In this document: positions 21,827 through 32,738 of the stretch, in pieces
Layout of the letters: each line of letters starts with the position of its first letter
How positions within the stretch are numbered: the first letter of the stretch is position 1
NCBI GenBank assembly: GCA_027575765.1
Contig: JANBPT010000004.1
Span: 98,211 to 162,210, forward strand
Length of the DNA: 64,000 nucleotides
Direction: 5' to 3'
DNA from: Tieghemiomyces parasiticus
Taxonomy: Eukaryota; Kickxellomycota; Dimargaritomycetes; Dimargaritales; Dimargaritaceae
Translations under genes and position numbers: made by a program
The notes under the pieces: model-generated
The model's database searches: none
The model's input: the letters and a program-made list of their open reading frames with translations, nothing else
What the model was told of the DNA's origin: nothing

Positions 21827-22954
21827 ATGCCGTCCGTCCCAGCCGAGGGCCTCCCACCAACCTTCGCCCCCCACCACGCCCCTTCCGGCGAGGTCCCGCT
21901 GCCATCTTCCACCGAGGCCGTTGAGAAGATGCGCGCCGAGAACCGCGAGCGCAAGAAGCGGTGGCGTGAGAACAACGAGGAGCGCAATAAGGACAATGAC
22001 CTGCGGTGTCGTGTCAACAAGCGCGCCAACAAGCTGTACGGCGACGCCCCCTCCGAGGTCAAGGCTCGTTGGGTCGAAGATGAGTTTCAGCGCCGCCGCT
22101 CCCGTCGCATGAGTAAGGAGACCAAGCGCCACTTGAGCCCCGAGCGCGGCAGTGACCATCTGCCCACCTCGCCGGTTACTGGGCCCCTCACCCCGGACAG
22201 CAGTGTCCCCACCACACCCCTGCCTTCCCTAGCCCACCATGCCCATGCCGTGCTGCCGCCCCTCCACCTCCCACCGCCTGGCTTGCCCGTCACCGCTGCC
22301 CCGGGATGCAGCCCCACCACCCTCCCTCCCCCGCGGTTCCGCCCCTACGACCGTCACTCCGTGGCCCGGGACTTTTGGAAGATTATAACCGATCTTAAGT
22401 CGGAGCTTTCGGCTGGAAACTCCCCCGTGCCCGGCGCCAGCGCCTGTACCTCCCCCGTCACGCGCCCCACCCTCCTCCCCGAGTTGGACCGCTCGGTGAG
22501 CCACCCTGCCTGGCGTCCGCAGGCCCCCGATGCCCCGGAACTGCGCCAGCTCATTAGCGACTTGTCAGCCAGTCAGATCAAGTCCGAGCCGGCCTCGCCT
22601 CGCGGCCGTCCAACCCTCAACCTGACGTCGGGTCTCATCACCCCGACCTCCGCCGTGGGCTCCCCCCGACTTCCTCCCATCTCGACGGTGTTTTCGGCCT
22701 GTGCCTCCGGTCCGCCCCCGCCGGCGTACCGCTCCTCGTCACCCGCGGCCTACTGCAGCAGCGGGGCCACCTCCGGCGCCACATCCCCACACCGGAGTCC
22801 GACCACTTACCGGCGCGGCCCCACGTCGTCAGCCCCAGTCCTACCCCCGCTACATGCCCTGGCTGGCGTCGCCCGGTCACCAGTGGATTCCCCTGGCCAC
22901 GATCCCGACGCTGTCCTCAGCCTAGTGTCCCTTCGCGAGATCACATGGGCTTGA
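21827..22954 (+). CDS. DUF3020-domain nuclear protein
   Basis: A 375-residue protein; the ATG at 21827 has a strong context (ACCATCATG) although the frame is open further up. Residues about 34-100 match the fungal DUF3020 family: MRAENRERKKRWRENNEERN then KDNDLRCRVNKRANKLYG, followed by a very basic FQRRRSRRMSKETKR. The family is thought to be nuclear and transcription-linked but has no firm biochemical role. The remaining two thirds are Pro/Ser-rich and disordered, with SP/TP sites and an IKSEPASPR patch near residue 243. Single exon. The upstream CRE-like sites suggest stress or cAMP control. Confidence 0.8.
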   Translation: MPSVPAEGLPPTFAPHHAPSGEVPLPSSTEAVEKMRAENRERKKRWRENNEERNKDNDLRCRVNKRANKLYGDAPSEVKARWVEDEFQRRRSRRMSKETKRHLSPERGSDHLPTSPVTGPLTPDSSVPTTPLPSLAHHAHAVLPPLHLPPPGLPVTAAPGCSPTTLPPPRFRPYDRHSVARDFWKIITDLKSELSAGNSPVPGASACTSPVTRPTLLPELDRSVSHPAWRPQAPDAPELRQLISDLSASQIKSEPASPRGRPTLNLTSGLITPTSAVGSPRLPPISTVFSACASGPPPPAYRSSSPAAYCSSGATSGATSPHRSPTTYRRGPTSSAPVLPPLHALAGVARSPVDSPGHDPDAVLSLVSLREITWA

Positions 22955-25900
22955 AACCCCGCGCCAGCCCCTCTTTTCCTCCCTTCCTTACATGTACCAT
23001 CTCTCGATCCCGCTTTCTCCCCTCTAATTTATCCCCGATCTTTGTCTGCTTTCCTGTCTGGCTTATCCTCCTTGCGGGGAGGGGTAACGCACGCCCTTTC
23101 ATTGTCTACGAGTTTTATTTTACCTTTTCCAGTTACATGTTTTTCATTCTTACCTGCCTTCATTTACCCACCTCTCTTCCTCGTCCTAATGCATTTACCA
23201 ATAACATTTTCATTACATGTTCATCTTTGTACTGGAAGGCAGATGCTCGTTGTCCTCGCGTGTTCTGCTCGAAATATGGGCGGGTGAGAAGGTAGTTTGG
23301 GAAGGGTCGGATGTCTGCTATTACTATTTACCAACGATGCACTATGCAGTGATGGATAGCACACCACTAGTGGGTAGTATTTTGCGGCGCGTGGCCCCGT
23401 GAATTTGGATTTAATAGAGGTAACTTTTTGCGTTGAACGAGCTAAGCCGTTCGCATGTGCGTCTGTGTTGAACATACGGCCAAGTGAGAAATTCCAGTAG
23501 AGTGGCAAAAGGTCGAGCCTATCAGTATGTGGTCTCACAGCAGGCGGCAGTTATTCCATCCATTTCGTAGATGAGGCTTCTCTGCCCAGCCAACTCACTT
23601 TTAGGGCGCCTCCCCTCCATTACCTTGAATGAAGAGTGGCCCGAGTAGCTTTACGTTTGTCACATCTTAGCCCTGCGATAACATGGCCGGAAAGTTCTGT
23701 ATGGACCTGGTGGGGAACAGCCTTTGTGTGCTGACACTTCGCCGGCGGCTTCTGGTCAGCAGCAGTAGCAGTGGCTTTGTACTTTGTAGCCTTGACAGAT
23801 GCCAGACCACCACCACCACCATCATCTTGGGACTTTTAATGCTGAAACCACTCCGGAATCCCACTGTTGGCCCGGAGGCTCAAGAGGATGGTGGTGTAGT
23901 AAATACACGGGGGTTGAAAATACAATATAAAAGCAAAGGATTCTAGGGCAGTCTCTCGTTTATTGAGGCGGCCGGTGGACAGATACTATATAGCCATTCC
24001 GGTCTTGACCTCGAACCGTTGATGTGAAGTGATAGCAGCGATGAATACACCATAGGAAAAGCAGCAGGGAAAAGCACAGCATGAAGACGAGAGGACACTG
24101 AAGCATGCTATCTTAAGCAAGACTCATCGTAGGATAATGCATCAAAAGGTGCAGGTAACTTCGCTGGACTCGGCTTATCGTGATCGCTCCGAATCTAGAT
24201 GAGAGGTTGCTGTTAAGGCTGCAATCATAAGTGACCATTATTCCGACCACAATCATCATCAATGGAGGTGAATAATATCCCAGATCAGTTTTCAGCCCAG
24301 CCATCAATGGCATTGACCTCAGCTGGTATGGCAAGTAACGTCTACCTGGTACCATCGGTACAGCTCGAGGATCTGGCGACATCAATAGCAACAGACGCAA
24401 CGCAGGACCCACCCGTTCTGGCGCAAAATGCGACGGCATGTACTAGCTGGCCACAGCCCGTGCAAATAACGCGTCACCCAAGACGCACAGTTGGCGAGTG
24501 GGTAGCGCGCAATCACTACCTTGGCAGGCGCAAAACTAAATCTACTGCTATGCGAACACCTTCGCAAAATACAGTAGGTATCTCGAAGCTGGAATGAGAA
24601 TAGGAAGGTGCGTGGGGGATATCCACCCACCCCTCTCTCTTTCTAATTTCGAGGGGAGTGTCACTTTTCTAATCTCCACCACCACTAACCGATCCGGTCC
24701 ACGTTTTCTACCTATACCACGACGGATCGGACTTCGCCAGTCTATTTTTACAACCATCGGATACTGCCCCCCCACTTATAAGTACCGTGGTTATTCCCGA
24801 ATCCATTTCTTTAACCCTCAATTTCTTGCCTAATCCGAAGCCTCTCCATAGGTTGTCTTGTCACTCGCTGCACATCCTTTATACCGACATAGTAAACCTT
24901 CCATCCTATTCTTTAACAAGAGCAACGGTAGTGTCACCCACAGCCTGCTTAGGTGACCCCTTGGCTTGGTTGGGGGGGTGGGGGCTTCGTGTAAATTATA
25001 ATTCCCAACCCCGTCAGCGAGTGGGGCGTTGTGGTAGTGGCGGAGCCAAAGGGATAGAGGCTCTTGTTCAGCCCTCGCCACCCCCTCTCCAAGGGCTTAC
25101 TCATCTGGGACCGGCAGTGCGTAGAGGACTGTTGGGGCGACTGTGTAGTAGGCTACCCATACGCTGGGTATGTATGCTGTGCCGGTACGGGACCCGCTGC
25201 TACCTCTACGTTCATAAAGGCAAGTCAAATTCCTGCACGCTTCCTAGAGAGTTTGGGACGCTCCAGTTACATACCTTATCGGATCTCGCTCACCAGGGCA
25301 AAGTGGCGTACCAGTAAGCGGAGACCGTGGGGATTGATTCTTCCTCTAGTATCGCGTTCCAATGAAATGTAGGTTTATCCATAATGGATCTTGGGCAGGC
25401 TGGTATCGATTTCCAAAACAACAAGTTGCAATGTGGCTGATCCTCTCCTGCAGCTTGGTTGCCCATCAACTGGACCACCGACTGTCTTGTAGCTCACGAG
25501 GCACCACTGACATCACGAGGGTGGACTAGCAATAACAAGACACTCGATAGATGCACCAAGCAACGTACCGTATTCGTATACAGGGCAATGTATCACAGCT
25601 CCTCTTCAACCGGTGCAGAATGGCAGCCTATACTCCTGAACCGGCCTGCGAGCCAACCTGGGGTTGGCCTCCTCTCGATAGCCAAAGGTCCGCCGGTCCA
25701 AGGGAAATACCTGCGGTAGGTGGTTATTTTCTCTCTCTCTTCAACTTCCCATCTACTCACGGCCGGTGCCTGCTAGACGGATGACGTTGGGCAAGCAAGG
25801 ATCGCACAGCCCCTCCCGCCGGGTATCGACCATGGGGGTTGTGTCTCCGGCTTTCCGCCTTCGATGAGCCTACTCAAAGGTTACCATATCGAGTAGGTGC

Positions 25901-26475
25901 CGCTACTTGAATCCAGCCAATCAGCGGGCTCGGGCGGTTCGATGGCCAAGGGAGCCGTGGGGTTCCGGGCCAGGTCAGTAGATTGCCCTGTAATTTAAAT
26001 GTCCCAAAAGTATGACATCATCTTGGGCGATATGGGCCGGAGAATAGCCAAGGTGCGACCTTGTCAGAAGCACAGACGCGCCCACATGAGGCTGGGAAGG
26101 TATGGTGAAAATGTCCGAAGGGGGGGGGTCTCTGGGGGATCGGTAGGCAGAGCAGAGCCCTTCGACGCCAGGTAGGCCGAGCATTAAAATGACCAGGCAT
26201 CTCCCCAGGCTCTGGGTGTCGCGGTGGCCAGCCTGGCAAAAAAAGCCTTCTCTGTGAATTATCGTCGAATCCGCCCGTGTCCCACTCCCCTTTTAAATAT
26301 ATACCGCGACCCACCGCCGCATCCGTCCCAGCCTCTTCCCCATTCTTTGCCCACACGTCTTGAAGGCGCGCCTCTAGTTCGGTCCAGGTCACTCCACCAC
26401 TCACACTTTCTTCCCTTCACCACGCTACTCTGGCTCTGTAAGCCCGTGCCTTTTTCCGCCAGTCGTCCTCGCTAC
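22955..26475. other. 3.5-kb region without a confident gene
   Basis: AT-richer than the flanks. One ATG-started frame of 111 codons (24262-24597, plus) has no recognisable motif. A (CCA)n tract lies at about 23807-23821. No splice-linked coding series was found. Confidence 0.4.
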
Positions 26476-26931
26476 GACGTCAGCCTCCAGTGACCTCTTT
26501 CTCCTGGCCTGTGCTGACGAATCCCAAAGTCCTCTCGTCTCGTACCCTTTCTCTCTCTCTCTTGCCTCCCACTCTCACATCCCCTTACTGTACGACTTTG
26601 ACTCTTTGCTGGACCCGCGTCCCCCCGTTGAATTCTTCCCCATTCTTCTCTTCATCAGCATCCGCGTGCCCACACACACTTTTGTGCGCACTGGGCCTAC
26701 CCGTTCCTCCGGCCTTCACCTCTGTACTGTCTCTTCAGCCCCGTCGTATCGTGCGGCCGGTGAGCTGACGTCGCGCCGACTACCTGCGTCACTATCGGTT
26801 GTTTATAGGCATATTTGCCGTTTTCCTTGCTTATTGCACCTCATCACTGACCACACCCCAAAGCCCTTTGGTCTGTCGTCCCCCACACCCTTCACCACAC
26901 CATCCTAGCCGGAATCCCGTGCATTACGTCA
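26476..26931. promoter_or_regulatory. Three CRE-like (ATF/CREB) sites
   Basis: Three sites match 7 of 8 bases of the palindromic CRE TGACGTCA: cGACGTCA at 26475-26482, TGACGTCg at 26766-26773 and TtACGTCA at 26924-26931. They lie 650 to 200 bases before the start of an ATF/CREB-type bZIP gene, so autoregulation is plausible. Confidence 0.55.
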
Positions 26932-27128
26932 TCCCAACCCACTCCCCTCCCTCCCGTCTCCTTTTTTTTTTCCCGTGGCACTTGAAATTATCCATTTTCT
27001 ATCCAACCAAAAAAAAAACAACCTCCCGCCACTCCAGCTTTCCTTTTTTTTTGTACAGCTATATTTATTTTACCCCCACCGTTCTTCGCCCCCGCCTGTC
27101 CCCCGTTTGCCACGCTGCCGCCACAACC

Positions 27129-28238
27129 ATGGCCGCCGAACCTAGTACGCATTCCACGGCCTCCTCAGGCAAACTGGAGTACGAGCCCAACCCTTTTGAG
27201 CAGAGTTTCTCGGTACCGACCACTGGCAACCACCCACTCGACGGGCCGAGGCCCGGGACGCCCGGTGGTGCCAAGACCACGCTCCTGCCACCAATATCTC
27301 ACCTCGACAGCCCGTCCATCCCTGGTAGTCAGTTCTGGGGAGAATCGTCCCTGCGCCAGGGCCCTTTATCGCCGTCCATGCTGCTGGGTCCGCAAAACTC
27401 CTCGGTTTCGGCTCTGCAGTCGCGGGCCCACGAGTTTGGTGGTGGCTTCCTTCCCGCCCAGCCCTCACCCATGACCGCCGCCCTGCTCAATGCTGCCGCC
27501 GCCGGCCACATTGTCGCCACCCCGGGCGGCAGCCTACGGGCCGTCATGCCGCCGGCCAACGGTCGGCCCCCGGCTCCGCCGCCCCCGGTCCCCGCCGCCT
27601 CGGCATCGCCCACCACCATGCCCAACAATCTGTACCTCCTATCAGCCGCCGAACAGACGGTGACCCGGCCGCCACCCCCGCACCCCTCGTCTACCCTGGC
27701 TAGCTACCCTCCTCCTCCTCCTCCGGCCACGGCCCCGCCTCCAGCAGCAACCTACGCCTACCCAAGCAGTGCCCTCCCGCCTGCCGCACCTAAACCCCCT
27801 AAGCAGTCCGGTGCCGAGCCAGGGGCCGACCAGCGGTCCCAGACGGCCGCGCCCCCCGGTCCTGGAGACGATATGGACTCGGACGAGAAGCGGCGCAACT
27901 TTTTGGAGCGGAACCGAATCGCCGCCCTCAAGTGCCGCCAGCGCAAAAAGCAGTGGCTCAATAACCTGCAGAGCACATTGGACCTGTACTCAGCCGAGAA
28001 CGACAAGACGGAGAACCAGGTGCAGGTGCTCCGCGAGGAGATTCTCAACCTCAAGGCCCTCCTGGTCGCCCACAAGGAATGCCCCGTGGCCCAGGCCAAT
28101 GGCGTGGTCGGCCTCGACAATTACTCCCCGCTGACCGCCTCGGCCCGACCGACCCCCTTTGGTCCTCCGCTCGACTATTCTGCTCTCGCCGCCGGCTCCG
28201 CACCACCCCCACCGTCGTCGAGTGCAGGTATGATCTAA
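27129..28238 (+). CDS. atf1: Atf1-like bZIP transcription factor
   Basis: A 369-residue ATF/CREB-family regulator from the ATG at 27129 (context CAACCATGG). Near the N terminus are PNPFEQSF (20-27) and TLLPPISHLDSP (51-62), matching the osmotic-stress and transactivation segments of fungal Atf1. A long Pro/Ala-rich middle follows. The bZIP is at about 254-317: basic region KRRNFLERNRIAALKCRQRK with the N-x2-AA-x2-CR signature, then heptad leucines LQSTLDLYSAEN-(x)-LREEILNLKALL. Such proteins are phosphorylated by the Sty1/Hog1 MAP kinase; several SP sites are present. The frame ends AGMI-stop, but a GTATGA donor overlaps the last codons and a pyrimidine tract plus CAG follows at about 28350, so a short 3' exon is possible. 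Confidence 0.9.
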   Translation: MAAEPSTHSTASSGKLEYEPNPFEQSFSVPTTGNHPLDGPRPGTPGGAKTTLLPPISHLDSPSIPGSQFWGESSLRQGPLSPSMLLGPQNSSVSALQSRAHEFGGGFLPAQPSPMTAALLNAAAAGHIVATPGGSLRAVMPPANGRPPAPPPPVPAASASPTTMPNNLYLLSAAEQTVTRPPPPHPSSTLASYPPPPPPATAPPPAATYAYPSSALPPAAPKPPKQSGAEPGADQRSQTAAPPGPGDDMDSDEKRRNFLERNRIAALKCRQRKKQWLNNLQSTLDLYSAENDKTENQVQVLREEILNLKALLVAHKECPVAQANGVVGLDNYSPLTASARPTPFGPPLDYSALAAGSAPPPPSSSAGMI

Positions 28239-29228
28239 TCCTCTGCACCGCCGCTTCTTATATCCTCCCTCTGTAAATCTAGTGCTCCTCTCTCCAAGAA
28301 CCTCGTCCGCCCCGCCTTACCCGTTGACTCTACCCCCCTTCTCTCTCTCAGCTTCGTCTAACCCTTTTAGTATCTACTTTGCCACGTTGATATATATATA
28401 TATATATCTTTATAATAATATACGAACGGGTCATTATACGCACATGTAGTTCCATCCTCCAACGTTGTAAGTGGCAAGCGTAGTTTACACCGTGTTGGTG
28501 CCACTTTTGGGAGGCACTACTGGTTTCAACGCGGGTGGCATCACCAACCCGTTGGGCCGAGTTGAAAGATGTACCTCACAGAAATGACGGCAGCAGCAAC
28601 AATTCTGACGCTTGTAAGCACCCAAGTATCGCCGCCGTTTCCGGCCGGTTTCTCATACTAGCATGGCGACCCCTGCCCCCCTCCTCTTTCCCGTCATCAA
28701 TAGGTATGAACATGAGGTTGAGTGTTTTTTTCTTCCATTAGCCATACCCTCCCCCCCCCCCCGCGGGCCGATGCAGGACCTCCCGAGCGGAGGCGGCCAT
28801 TCGTTTCACTTCACCTTGCCGGTCATTCTGTAGATATCGTACCGTCCCAATTTGTGGGGTTCGATGCAGCCACCACGTCCCACAGGCACTCTGCTCCAAT
28901 TTTCATTTGCAAAACAAAAACCAACGCGCAGATGATGTTGGATTTAGACTGCCGGGGATAGTAACAACACGGCGTCCATGCGATACTACAGACTTTGCTA
29001 GCCAAACTGACGGCTGCGGATGCCCTCATGGATAAAAACGACAATGCTTTATAAGGTTTATATAAACAGGGGAACAAAGGGTGCTCTAATCAGGCCAAAT
29101 GGCAACAATCGTAACACCATAAAGGCAACCTAACGGATGGCCAGGGGCGAGGATGGGAAGGTATGTCAACAGAGAATTTACACGCGATCAGTCGCCCGAT
29201 CTTTTCCAGAGGCTGGGGGGGGGGCTTA
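28239..29228. other. Intergenic with AT microsatellite
   Basis: Convergent region. A (TA)9 tract runs 28390-28407 and a run of C lies at 28751-28762. No gene seen. Confidence 0.5.
28390..28407. repeat. (TA)n microsatellite
   Basis: Nine AT/TA dinucleotides, about 150 bases after the bZIP stop codon. Confidence 0.9.
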
Positions 29229-29483
29229 TTACTTGGTGAGTTTGTTGATGGCCTTCGCGCCGATAAAAGTACCAGCAGCCACTTTGGCGGCGGTCGTCTT
29301 AGCACCCGGTTTGCCACGGTTAATCAGGTAGGTGGCGGCCGCACCCAGACCGGCGCTCAGGCCTGCCTTAATTTCAATAGGGCTGCGCGGCTGCAGGTGC
29401 TGGACCTGGGGTTCCACAGGCAGGCTGGCCGAAGCCAGGGCCAGGGTGGCCAACAAAGTGAGGGCGGCGGACTTGAACTGCAT
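29229..29483 (-). CDS. Small secreted cationic peptide
   Basis: An 84-residue protein from ATG at 29483; the longer open frame upstream has no typical start context. Residues 1-19 (MQFKSAALTLLATLALASA) are a clear signal peptide. A short acidic spacer SLPVEPQVQHLQPR precedes a glycine/alanine-rich, lysine-rich segment from IEIKAGLSAGLGAAATYLIN to FIGAKAINKLTK at the C terminus. The mature part has no cysteine, a net positive charge, and alternates small and hydrophobic residues as a membrane-active amphipathic helix would. A TATA-like box lies at 29610-29617, about 130 bases upstream, suggesting strong or inducible expression. No family recognised. Antimicrobial or effector-like activity is inference only. 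Confidence 0.7.
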   Translation of the reverse strand: MQFKSAALTLLATLALASASLPVEPQVQHLQPRSPIEIKAGLSAGLGAAATYLINRGKPGAKTTAAKVAAGTFIGAKAINKLTK

Positions 29484-30881
29484 AGTGGTGGTGGTCGTGT
29501 GGAGTGGAGGAGGCAAAGGGGAGGGAAAAATCGTACGGTAGAAGGGGAAGACGTGTCTATGGGAGTTGAAGGAGTGATAATGATCCACGAGACCGGAAAG
29601 GGTGTCGGCTTATATATCTATACCGTCCGGTACCGACCGCACCCGCGACGACAGGCCCGGGTCAAGAACCACCAGCCCTCCTGGCGGCGGCGGGATCACG
29701 GTAAGCGTAGGGTCAAGCCAGATGCAACAGGGGATGGTCAGCATCCACATGTGCCAAGCCCACCTTGGCCACTGCCGGCCAAATTGGTCGGTCGGAAAGT
29801 ACGAACGTACGGTCGGCCCTCGGTACCGGAATTCCCGGTCCGCCTCGAAGTAGCTGGTAGATGGCCATTTCCCTCCCTCGCTCTCCCCTTTTCGCTTTAT
29901 TCTCATTAGTTATAAATAGTTCGTGTTGTACCAACCGCCGCCGCCGCCGCTGCCAGTGGCCTACCATCACATCCGATGATTGCTCTCTCGCCGCATCCGT
30001 CGGCTGCCACTGCCGCGCCTCTGCCGCATTGTCGTCTGTGTGCAGTCTGGGCCCCCCTCTCATTGCTTCCAACCCCCCTGACTCTATTGGTAGCCCGCGT
30101 CGTTGCTTTGCTTTTTCCCCTCTCCATTTTTGGCTAAGCAGTCAGGCGTACTACGCGTGTGGTCCGTCGTATCTGGTCGTACGCTAGGTCGTCCATATAG
30201 CCTACAATGTCATGTACGTGGCGGCGCAGGGCAGACAAGGTGCGAATCTTCGATCCACGCGTGCTGCTGGCCGCCACTCCATCGGGCCCATCAACGCCTC
30301 GCGTGATGCAGGGGTAAGCGACAGGCCGAGCACCTCGCCACACTTTACATTAACCATCTGCGGGCGGAAGTGATTAAAGGCGGGGGCGGTCTGGTACCGT
30401 AATCATGGTGCTGTCGTGCATGCAGACCAGAGGCTGCAGGCTGTGCTTGCCACTCCCAGAAAAGTGCGTGAGTTGAAGTGAGGGGGGGATTCACCAATTT
30501 CTTCCTTCCTCCCCCCTGCACGTACACGCCTCCGTTTTGATAAACCCGTGTCGTCGAGCCAGTGGGGAAGCGGCGATAGAAAAGTCTCCGCCGACAGCTC
30601 GGCTAACCACCCCCCCCGCCTCGTACCCTACCTTGGCCCGACACAGCACAGCTTCCAACCTTCACACCTAGTCTACACCCATCCCACAACACATTCTCCG
30701 GGGGCCTTCACCATCCTCCTCCTCCTCCTTCCAGCCCAGCGCTCGGTCGTCCCTCTTAACCACCTATCCCAATCTGACGAGCCTGCTCATCCCCGCCCCA
30801 CTCACATTGACCTCCCTCCCTTTCCTCGGAGGAATTCCACCACCACCAAATTAGCCACCCGTCTTTTCACCGACCATTGCC
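29484..30881. promoter_or_regulatory. Divergent intergenic region
   Basis: 1.4 kb between the secreted peptide gene (minus) and the disordered-protein gene (plus). TATATAT at 29610-29617 faces the peptide gene. A (CCG)n tract lies at 29936-29950. The last 300 bases are C/T-rich leader. Confidence 0.45.
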
Positions 30882-32738
30882 ATGCCCGGTTCCCGGGACC
30901 CCACTGCGTCGCCCGACGCCCTCCTCCTCTCGCTGAAATCCGCTCTGACTACTTTGGACGATCCCGCCAAGGGCCCGGAGCCCGTGCGCGGCCGGGGCCT
31001 GGACGGTCCCTCGAACCTACCCAGCCGTGCCTCGTCACAGCTCCCACGGTCGGCCAGACCTGCGTCGCCACGGCCCCCTATTCCGGCCTCCCCCGGCAGC
31101 GAAGACGAAGGCGACGACGATGACGACCTACTACCGGCCCGCGCCCCTAAAGCCTCAGGCCTTTTAGACCTGGCCCAGTTCTTGCGGGATACCGAGCCCC
31201 CACTGGCTCCTGCTGCCCTGTCGACCAGCCCGCTGGCCAAGGCCAAGCGTCCCAATGTGTTTAGCAACCTACGTGGCCTTACCAACCGACTCCACTTTGC
31301 CCGCGCGCCACTGCGCGGTTCTGTCGAACGGACTACCACGCCCCCTCCTCGGTCCATTACTCCTCCGTTGCTTCCGTCCGTAAAACCAACCACCCCTGTG
31401 CCTATCCCGACGCCTGCCACGGCCCCGGTTACCGGCAGCCCGCCCACCCGGAATCCCTCGCAATCCTCCCCCTTCTACAGCCAGCCCACCACGAGTAGTG
31501 CGATCGCCGTGACCACGTCCACGCCGACCCGTCACCGCACGAGCCGCAGCTTTTCTCACGCTCAGCAGCTCGCCGACCTCAGCGCTTCCCAGCCCCAACT
31601 CCCCACCCTCCTGGTCGCGGCCGAGGCTCCCACCGCTGAACGCAGCCGCTCCTCGGATACGGTGCAGACGCTCAGTCCGCCGGATTGCGTGGTCACCCGC
31701 ACGGCTGTGGCGGCGACAGCGGGCTCCCCGGCCTTGGGCCGGTCGCGGACCTGGAAGCTGACCCAGCCCCTGCGCGAACCGGCCGAAGGCACTACACGGT
31801 CCCTGGGCCGCCCTCCGCGTACGGGTTCTCGACCCGTGGCCGGCGAAAAGCGCGTGCTGGTGCGCAACTTTGCCAAGTATGACCCACGCCTCAACCGTGC
31901 GCACCCGCCACCGCCACCCTCCGCCGGCCTCGACACGCTGCTGCCCTCTCTCCACCCGTCGCGGTCCCAGCCCGACCGACCGCGGTCCCCCGACCTACAT
32001 GGTGCCGAAATCTTTGCCCCACTCAACGAGCCACCCGCCGTTGTGGCCCCCGGTCTAACCATCCCGCCCCGGCGCTCGTCAGCCGCTCGCAAATCGTCTA
32101 GCCAGTCCTTAGCCGAGGACGGCCAGACCGTGAACCGCAATAGTACGCCATCCCTCGAAGCTCTGCTCCAGCGGGTCGGTGGGAACCTGACCCCCGCCGA
32201 ACCCGTCGACCTGGGCGCCGTCATTGCCGCGTCCCAGCGGCGCATCGCGCAGTACCGTCGCGCCTGGGTCGAGCTGGTGGCCGAGGAGTCGCCCCTACTC
32301 GCGTGGTCGCGAGCCCAGGGTCCCTCCATCACTACCGCCGGCGGCGGGGATGGATCACCCCTGCTCAGCCCGCGTTCCCGGGTACTCATCGACACCATCA
32401 TGGCCCAGCCTGACTCCGATCCATCCTCGCCGGAGTCTCTAGAAGAACCGGTGGCCCCGACCGGTCGGAATCGGAGCTCGTCCGCACGGCCGCCAAGTCC
32501 CCACCGCCCGCGCAAGCGACCGGGTCTCTCGCCCGTCACGAACGCGGTGGACAGCTCCGCCCGAAAGGGGTCGCCCACTGAAGCCCGAGCTCTACTGGCA
32601 GCGGCAGGACCGTTGACGGTAGACGCTGCGGGTCGATCGGTGACGTCTGTCCCCGACCTAACGCGTAGTTTAGCCACCTCGCCCGTACCCCCGCTGCCGC
32701 TTGTGCGACGTGGTGTCAGCGCTGGGACGGAGGGTTAA
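30882..32738 (+). CDS. Large disordered Ser/Pro-rich protein
   Basis: A 618-residue single-exon frame from ATG at 30882. Almost the whole protein is Ser/Pro/Arg/Ala-rich and probably unfolded. An acidic patch EDEGDDDDD (about 72-81) is followed by KASGLLDLAQFLRDTEPP, resembling the LADFL(R/K)-x2-PP motif that recurs in fungal cytoskeletal or signalling disordered proteins. Further on are basic stretches, many SP/TP sites, GEKRVLVRNFAKYDPRLNR (about 324-342), and one predicted helix AASQRRIAQYRRAWVELVAE (about 448-467). No enzyme domain. Base composition and codon use match neighbouring genes, so it looks like a real gene. Function unknown; a kinase-regulated scaffold is a guess. Confidence 0.72.
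   Translation: MPGSRDPTASPDALLLSLKSALTTLDDPAKGPEPVRGRGLDGPSNLPSRASSQLPRSARPASPRPPIPASPGSEDEGDDDDDLLPARAPKASGLLDLAQFLRDTEPPLAPAALSTSPLAKAKRPNVFSNLRGLTNRLHFARAPLRGSVERTTTPPPRSITPPLLPSVKPTTPVPIPTPATAPVTGSPPTRNPSQSSPFYSQPTTSSAIAVTTSTPTRHRTSRSFSHAQQLADLSASQPQLPTLLVAAEAPTAERSRSSDTVQTLSPPDCVVTRTAVAATAGSPALGRSRTWKLTQPLREPAEGTTRSLGRPPRTGSRPVAGEKRVLVRNFAKYDPRLNRAHPPPPPSAGLDTLLPSLHPSRSQPDRPRSPDLHGAEIFAPLNEPPAVVAPGLTIPPRRSSAARKSSSQSLAEDGQTVNRNSTPSLEALLQRVGGNLTPAEPVDLGAVIAASQRRIAQYRRAWVELVAEESPLLAWSRAQGPSITTAGGGDGSPLLSPRSRVLIDTIMAQPDSDPSSPESLEEPVAPTGRNRSSSARPPSPHRPRKRPGLSPVTNAVDSSARKGSPTEARALLAAAGPLTVDAAGRSVTSVPDLTRSLATSPVPPLPLVRRGVSAGTEG

Noticed and set aside
24262..24597. ATG-started 111-codon plus frame
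   Set aside because: No homology, no codon pattern like neighbouring genes; could be chance in 3.5 kb of gene-free DNA.
29163..29909. 248-codon plus-strand frame across the secreted peptide gene
   Set aside because: Antisense to a gene with a clear signal peptide; composition is a shadow of that gene and its promoter.
31562..32677. 371-codon minus-strand frame inside the disordered-protein gene
   Set aside because: Antisense shadow: the GC-rich codon bias of the plus-strand gene leaves the opposite frame open.
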